DNA of 64,000 nt, from the NCBI RefSeq assembly GCF_001424125.1, contig NZ_LMQI01000005.1:727495-791494 (forward strand). Reading direction: 5' to 3'. The DNA is from Cellulomonas sp. Leaf395 (GTDB taxonomy: Bacteria > Actinomycetota > Actinomycetes > Actinomycetales > Cellulomonadaceae). The notes below the pieces were generated by a model, which saw only the letters and a list, made by a program, of their open reading frames with translations, searched no databases and was not told the origin of the DNA. Within the stretch, counting starts at the first letter, position 1. Every line of letters starts with the position of its first letter. This document shows positions 59,953 to 64,000 of the stretch, in pieces. The position numbers were made by a program, and so were the translations under genes.

Positions 59953-61091
59953 GCCTGCTCGGGGTGCACATGGCGTTGTCCGCCGGCCCGACGGTCCCGC
60001 TGCCGGTGCCGCCGGACGTCGCGCAGCGCGTGAAGTCCGTCCAGGTCACCGAGTCGGACTCCCGGCCGACGGTGTTCAGCATCGTGCTGGACGCGGGTCG
60101 GTCCGGCCCCACGGCCGCCCTCGACTCCCCCGTGCTGACGACGTCGCCGCTGCGGGCCAACGCCCGGGTCGTCGTCGAGCTGACGATGGGGGTCGTGCCG
60201 AAGGTGCTGGTCGACGGGATCGTCACCGAGGCGACGCTCGTCCCCGGCGGTGAGCAGCAGCGCGCGGAGCTGACCCTGACGGGGCGGGACCTGTCGGTGC
60301 TGCTGGACCGCACGGAGGTCTCGGACGAGCACGTGGCCCTCGAGGACTCGTTGCAGGTGCTCGCGATCGCCGCGCAGTACGCGCAGCACGGCATCCTCCC
60401 GACCGTCATCCCGCCGCCCACGATGGACCCGCCGCTGCCGATGGAGCGCACGCCCACGCAGCAGGCCACGGACTGGCGGCACATCTCGGACCTCGCACAG
60501 TGGCACGGCTTCGTGTGCTGCATGATCCCGGGCCCGGTGCGCGGCATGAGCTCGCTCTACTGGGGGCCGGCCGTGCGGGCGGGCCTGCCGCAACCGGCGA
60601 TCTCGGTGGACCTCGGGCCGGCGACGAACGTGCAGGGCCAGGTGTCCTTCACGACGGACGTGCTGCGACCGGAGAACGTCGAGGGGCAGGTGCAGGACGT
60701 GCGCTCGGGGCAGACGCTGCCCGTGCGGACGGTCGCGCCGACGCGGCCGCCGCTGAGCGCGCTGCCGGTGTGGGTGGAGCACCAGGCGTCGTTGCGGTCG
60801 AGGCAGTTCCGCGGCACGGGAGTCAGTGCGGCCGCGGCGTTCGCGCGGGCGCAGGGGGTGCTCGACGCCAGCGTCGACGCGATGACGGCGTCGGGGACGC
60901 TCGACGGCGGCGCGTACGGCTCGGTCCTGCGGCCCCGCATGCTCGTCGGGATGCGCGGCGCAGGCTGGTCCGCCGACGGCATCTGGTACGTGCAGCAGGT
61001 GGTGCACCACGTGACCCGCGGCGCCTACACCGCGTCGTTCACGCTGCAGCGCGAGGGCAGCGGCGCACTCACCCCCGTGGTCATGGTCTGA
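59949..61091 (+). CDS. phage late-control gene D / VgrG N-terminal-like hub protein
   Basis: A 380-residue hub protein of the gpD/gp27 type. It begins with paired beta strands (V-K-S-V-Q-V-T-E-S-D-S-R-P-T-V-F-S-I-V-L) and has L-T-G-R-D-L-S-V-L-L near 107, then Y-V-Q-Q-V-V-H-H-V-T-R-G-A-Y near 350. It forms the central trimer under the tube. In Afp8 the hub and spike are one chain; here the spike part is the next gene. Confidence 0.85.
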   Translation: MSLLGVHMALSAGPTVPLPVPPDVAQRVKSVQVTESDSRPTVFSIVLDAGRSGPTAALDSPVLTTSPLRANARVVVELTMGVVPKVLVDGIVTEATLVPGGEQQRAELTLTGRDLSVLLDRTEVSDEHVALEDSLQVLAIAAQYAQHGILPTVIPPPTMDPPLPMERTPTQQATDWRHISDLAQWHGFVCCMIPGPVRGMSSLYWGPAVRAGLPQPAISVDLGPATNVQGQVSFTTDVLRPENVEGQVQDVRSGQTLPVRTVAPTRPPLSALPVWVEHQASLRSRQFRGTGVSAAAAFARAQGVLDASVDAMTASGTLDGGAYGSVLRPRMLVGMRGAGWSADGIWYVQQVVHHVTRGAYTASFTLQREGSGALTPVVMV

Positions 61092-61100
61092 GGGGCGACG

Positions 61101-61622
61101 ATGGACGACTTCGCCTCCACCGGCCCGGCGCGGTTCTACGGCAAGTACCGCGGGACGGTCGCGAGCAACGTCGACGTGATGCAGCTCGGGCGCGTGCAGG
61201 TGGAGTGCCCCGCGGTGCTCGGGCAGGGACGAATGAGCTGGGCGATGCCGTGCACGCCGTACGCCGGGGACAAGGTGGGGCTGTTCCTGGTCCCGCCCGT
61301 CGGCGCGAACGTGTGGGTCGAGTTCGAAGGTGGCGACCCGAACTCGCCGATCCTCGCGGGCTGCTTCTGGGGCACGGGCCAGGTGCCGGCCTCGCCCGCG
61401 GTGGCCGAGGTCAAGATGCTCAAGACCGACGCGATCTCCGTCGAGCTGTCCGACCTGCCCGGCGCGGGCGGCGTGAAGGTCTCCGTCGGGTCCCCCGCGG
61501 TCGCGACGACTATCACGGTCGAGGCGACGAGCAGCGGGTTCACCGTCGCGATGGGCAGCAACAAGATCGCGGTCTCCATGTCGTCGGTGTCGATCAACAG
61601 CGGTGCCCTGGAGGTGAAGTGA
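61101..61622 (+). CDS. baseplate assembly protein V / gp5-like spike (OB-fold)
   Basis: A 173-residue protein. An OB-fold unit carries G-R-V-Q-V-E-C-P and P-Y-A-G-D-K-V-G, then P-V-G-A-N-V-W-V-E-F-E-G-G-D-P-N-S-P. A beta-helical tail rich in alternating residues (V-A-T-T-I-T-V-E-A-T; K-I-A-V-S-M-S-S-V) follows. This is the gpV/VgrG C-terminal spike layout. It shares one base with the PAAR-like gene start. Confidence 0.88.
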   Translation: MDDFASTGPARFYGKYRGTVASNVDVMQLGRVQVECPAVLGQGRMSWAMPCTPYAGDKVGLFLVPPVGANVWVEFEGGDPNSPILAGCFWGTGQVPASPAVAEVKMLKTDAISVELSDLPGAGGVKVSVGSPAVATTITVEATSSGFTVAMGSNKIAVSMSSVSINSGALEVK

Positions 61623-61939
61623 TGCCTGGCAACCTCGTGACGCAGTCCTCGACGGTCACGTGCACCCACCAGGGCCAGGCCAAGCCCGCGAGCGCGTCAC
61701 CGCGTGTCACGGCGGGCGGGCAGGGCGTCATCCTGCTGCCCACGCCGTACACGGTGTCGGGCTGCTCGTACCCGCCGCAGTCGGGCGGTCCCGACGCGAC
61801 CGCCCAGTGGAGCAGCGGCACGACACGGGTCACGTCGATGCAGCAACCGCTCGCGATCCAGGGCGGCTCAGGTTCGTGCCTGCCCACGGGGGTTCCCCTG
61901 ACCTGCACGGTCACGCAGACCCGCGTGAGTGCGACATGA
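61622..61939 (+). CDS. PAAR-like spike-tip protein
   Basis: A 105-residue Cys-containing protein with the small-protein pattern of tip proteins: T-V-T-C-T-H-Q-G; V-S-G-C-S-Y-P; T-C-T-V-T-Q-T. Cys and His residues could bind the metal seen in PAAR tips. It lies between the spike and gp25 genes, where the tip gene is expected (Afp10 position), although the sequence is only loosely PAAR-like. Confidence 0.75.
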   Translation: MPGNLVTQSSTVTCTHQGQAKPASASPRVTAGGQGVILLPTPYTVSGCSYPPQSGGPDATAQWSSGTTRVTSMQQPLAIQGGSGSCLPTGVPLTCTVTQTRVSAT

Positions 61940-62355
61940 GCACCGCGTCGCCGCGCCGGTCCAACCCGCCGCGTCACGTGGCGTTCCCGCTGCGCCTCGA
62001 CGCGCGGGGTCGCACCGCGCTGGTCGACGACTCTGTCTACGTGGCGGGTCTCGTCGAGCAGGTGCTGTTCACCGGCCCGGGCGAGCGGGTCAACCGCCCG
62101 GGCTTCGGCAGCGGGGTCGCCCGCCTGGTGTTCGCGCCGCTCGACGACGCGCTCGCCGAGACGACGCGGGCCCTGGTGCAGGGTGCTCTGCAGCAGTGGC
62201 TCGCCGACCTGGTGCGCGTCGAGGACGTGCAGGTCACGGCTGTGGACTCGGCCCTCGAGGTGGTCGTCGTCTACGCCCCGCTGTACGCGTCGCACCCGGA
62301 CCAGCGCCGCACGGTCACCGTGACGGGCGGGCCCACCGCCGGGGTGTCGCCGTGA
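61936..62355 (+). CDS. gp25-like baseplate wedge protein
   Basis: A 139-residue GPW/gp25-family protein. Its markers are Q-V-L-F-T-G-P-G-E-R-V-N-R-P-G-F-G-S-G and L-V-F-A-P-L-D-D-A-L. This fold holds the sheath initiator position in baseplates of phages, type VI systems and eCIS. ATGA overlaps with the tip gene and GTGA with the next gene show tight coupling. Confidence 0.92.
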   Translation: MSTASPRRSNPPRHVAFPLRLDARGRTALVDDSVYVAGLVEQVLFTGPGERVNRPGFGSGVARLVFAPLDDALAETTRALVQGALQQWLADLVRVEDVQVTAVDSALEVVVVYAPLYASHPDQRRTVTVTGGPTAGVSP

Positions 62356-64000
62356 CGACCGACACGCTCCCGTTCGCGGCCGCGATCGACCTGGAGGCGC
62401 GCCGTTCGCTCGTGCGCGGGCGGCCGGGCATCGGGCAACCCGACGGGATCGACGGGATCGACCACGTCGAGGTGCTCTCGAACCACGACGGCACTCCTGG
62501 CCAGGTCCCCGGTGCGCCGCAGCAGAGCACGCTGCTGGTGCACCTGCTCAACGGACCGGTCCCGACAGCGTGGACGGCGGACGCGGTGCTCGTCGTCGGT
62601 GGTGTGCGTCCGGACCCGGCGCTGAACCCGGTGCACGCCGTGTGGGCGTTCCGGGCGGACGCGATCGTGGGGACGGCGAGCGACCCTGTCGGTGTCCTGC
62701 CGGACGGTGTGAGCCCGGCCGACCAGATGCTCGTCGCGCAGGCGCTGCCCGAGCCCGCGGACCCGGACCACGACGACCTGGCCCGTCGCGTGCTCGTCGT
62801 GCGCACCTCGTCGTGGGGCGACAGGTCGACGTACACGTTGCGGCTCGCGGGGCCGGGTGGCCTCGGCGCCCCGGACGGGGTGGACCTGCCGCTGTCGACC
62901 GCGCCGTTCGCGTTCTCGGTGGACTGCCCGACCGACCTGGACTGCCGTGACGAGTGCGTCCCGCCGGACGGCGAGGTCGACCTCCTGCCCGGCGACTATC
63001 TGGCGCGCGACTACGAGGCGCTGCGCACCCGCCTGCTGGACCGGCTGGCGACGCTGCTGCCGGACTGGACGGACCGCAACCCGGCGGACCCCGCGGTCAT
63101 GCTCGTGGAGCTGTTCTCCGCGGTCGGTGACCGGCTCGCGTACTGGCAGGACGCCGTGGCTGTGGAGGCGTACCTCGGCACGGCGCGGCGCCGGACGTCG
63201 GTGCGCCGCCATGCGCGGCTGCTGGGCTACGCGGTGCACGAGGGCTGCTCGGCGCGCACCCTGCTGGCGTTCACGACGGGCGCCGGCACGCTGACCGTGC
63301 CCGCGAGGACTCCCGTGACGGACCTGCCGGCGCGTGCGGGTCAGGACGTCGCGGTGCCGGTCGACGCGACCGACCTGGGCGGCACGGTGTTCGAGACCGT
63401 CACTGCCGTCGAGATCACCCCGGCGCGCAACGCGTTGCCGCTGTACGCGTGGGGCGACCCGGACCACTGCCTGCCCGCGGGGACGACCGCGGCGTTCGTC
63501 GCGAGCGGCACGGGTCCCGCGGACGACCCCGGGCTTCGCCAGGGCGACGTGCTCGTGCTCGTCGACGCACCCGTCAACGGGGTCGCCCGTGAGGGTGACC
63601 CGGCGCGCCGGTTCCCGGTGCGGCTCGTGGAGGATGCGCACGAGCACGCCGACCCTCTGGACCCGACGGTGCGCGTCTGGGAGCTGCGGTGGCACCCTGC
63701 CGACGCCTTGCCCGCGCCGTTGCAGGTCAGTACGCCTGGCACGGACGACGCCCGGGCTGTGGCGCTCGCGAACGTCGTCGTCGCCGACCATGGCGCGAGC
63801 CTCCTCGACGAGACCCTCGTGCCGCCGACGGTGCCCGCCGACGGTGCGTTCCGTCCGCGCCTGCAGCGCCCGGACCTGACGTACACGGACCCGACCTTCC
63901 CGACGACGGGCGCCGCCGGTGCGCTGCTGCGGCCGGACCCGCGGCGTGCCGGGGCCGCCCTGTCGCTGTACGACGGACAACGCACGTGGCTGCCTCGGCC
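62352..64000 (+). CDS. baseplate assembly protein (gpJ/Afp11-like), 3' end outside window
   Basis: The frame from GTG at 62352 is open to the window end (at least 549 residues). It carries Y-L-A-R-D-Y-E-A-L-R-T-R-L near 217, D-P-A-V-M-L-V-E-L-F-S-A-V-G-D-R-L-A-Y-W near 245 and V-R-R-H-A-R-L-L-G-Y near 288. These are markers of the putative baseplate assembly protein family seen in eCIS loci. It forms the outer wedge of the baseplate. The first 200 residues are less conserved. The sheath, tube and ATPase genes must lie beyond the window. Confidence 0.88.
   Translation, partial: MTTDTLPFAAAIDLEARRSLVRGRPGIGQPDGIDGIDHVEVLSNHDGTPGQVPGAPQQSTLLVHLLNGPVPTAWTADAVLVVGGVRPDPALNPVHAVWAFRADAIVGTASDPVGVLPDGVSPADQMLVAQALPEPADPDHDDLARRVLVVRTSSWGDRSTYTLRLAGPGGLGAPDGVDLPLSTAPFAFSVDCPTDLDCRDECVPPDGEVDLLPGDYLARDYEALRTRLLDRLATLLPDWTDRNPADPAVMLVELFSAVGDRLAYWQDAVAVEAYLGTARRRTSVRRHARLLGYAVHEGCSARTLLAFTTGAGTLTVPARTPVTDLPARAGQDVAVPVDATDLGGTVFETVTAVEITPARNALPLYAWGDPDHCLPAGTTAAFVASGTGPADDPGLRQGDVLVLVDAPVNGVAREGDPARRFPVRLVEDAHEHADPLDPTVRVWELRWHPADALPAPLQVSTPGTDDARAVALANVVVADHGASLLDETLVPPTVPADGAFRPRLQRPDLTYTDPTFPTTGAAGALLRPDPRRAGAALSLYDGQRTWLPR

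Noticed and set aside
1-64000. CRISPR arrays, intact transposases, rRNA genes or a plasmid/phage origin
   Set aside because: No regular spacer-repeat array, transposase motif, rRNA stretch or replication gene was seen on either strand.

Overview
The window is about 64 kb of very GC-rich DNA with tightly packed genes, many GTG starts and frequent ATGA/GTGA stop-start overlaps. Gene families (SARP/BTAD regulator, fused PcaD-PcaC protein, DevR-type boxes, Brevibacterium-type homoprotocatechuate dioxygenase, GH3/GH78 sugar regulon) point to an actinobacterium. A Micrococcales member near Cellulomonas is my guess, but the sequence alone does not prove this.

Left part (1-12.7 kb): an alpha/beta hydrolase cut by the window edge, a tRNA 3'-end-like scrap, a LysR regulator, and a minus-strand glycoside-use operon transcribed from about 10.1 kb down to 2.0 kb (lipoprotein sugar-binding protein, two permeases, GH78 alpha-L-rhamnosidase, GH3 beta-glucosidase). 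A divergent LacI repressor sits beside it, and two near-identical 14-bp operators lie in the shared promoter region. A broken thioredoxin reductase tail and a second LacI gene follow.

12.7-25.7 kb: one almost gapless plus-strand operon of 13 genes. It joins a TRAP uptake system, a shikimate/quinate dehydrogenase, a phosphotriesterase-like hydrolase, 3-dehydroshikimate dehydratase and the protocatechuate ortho-cleavage (beta-ketoadipate) pathway pcaHGB(DC)IJF. Together they would import shikimate-like acids and carry them to succinyl-CoA plus acetyl-CoA.

25.7-44.8 kb: a mixed region with DUF72, a PAS/GAF/SpoIIE phosphatase, VOC, flavin monooxygenase, LuxR-TPR, SemiSWEET, GNAT, PadR plus membrane protein, peptidase E, DUF1876, alcohol dehydrogenase, alpha/beta hydrolase and universal stress protein genes. 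DevR/DosR-like boxes precede DUF1876, the alcohol dehydrogenase, a small unknown gene and the universal stress gene. This suggests a dispersed hypoxia/redox regulon interrupted by the remains of a deleted ABC exporter.

44.9-55.9 kb: aromatic amino-acid and homoprotocatechuate catabolism. It holds phenylalanine hydroxylase, a flavin aromatic hydroxylase, a ThDP decarboxylase-like enzyme, a FAH-RraA fusion, a GntR regulator, HpaE, HpaD (all iron ligands visible), HpaH and HpaI. The sequence suggests a route from phenylalanine/tyrosine through 4-hydroxyphenylacetate to ring meta-cleavage. Two related GTATA-centred palindromes are likely GntR sites.

56.0-64.0 kb: the start of an extracellular (or intracellular) contractile injection system locus. 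A 581-residue protein with an eCIS-core HELAH domain and a CdiA-like nuclease tail is followed 9 bp later by a small acidic gene that could be its immunity protein. A SARP/BTAD regulator lies divergent to the baseplate genes (CIS tube-initiator, LysM, gpD/VgrG-like, gpV-like, PAAR-like, gp25, gpJ-like); the last is cut by the window end.
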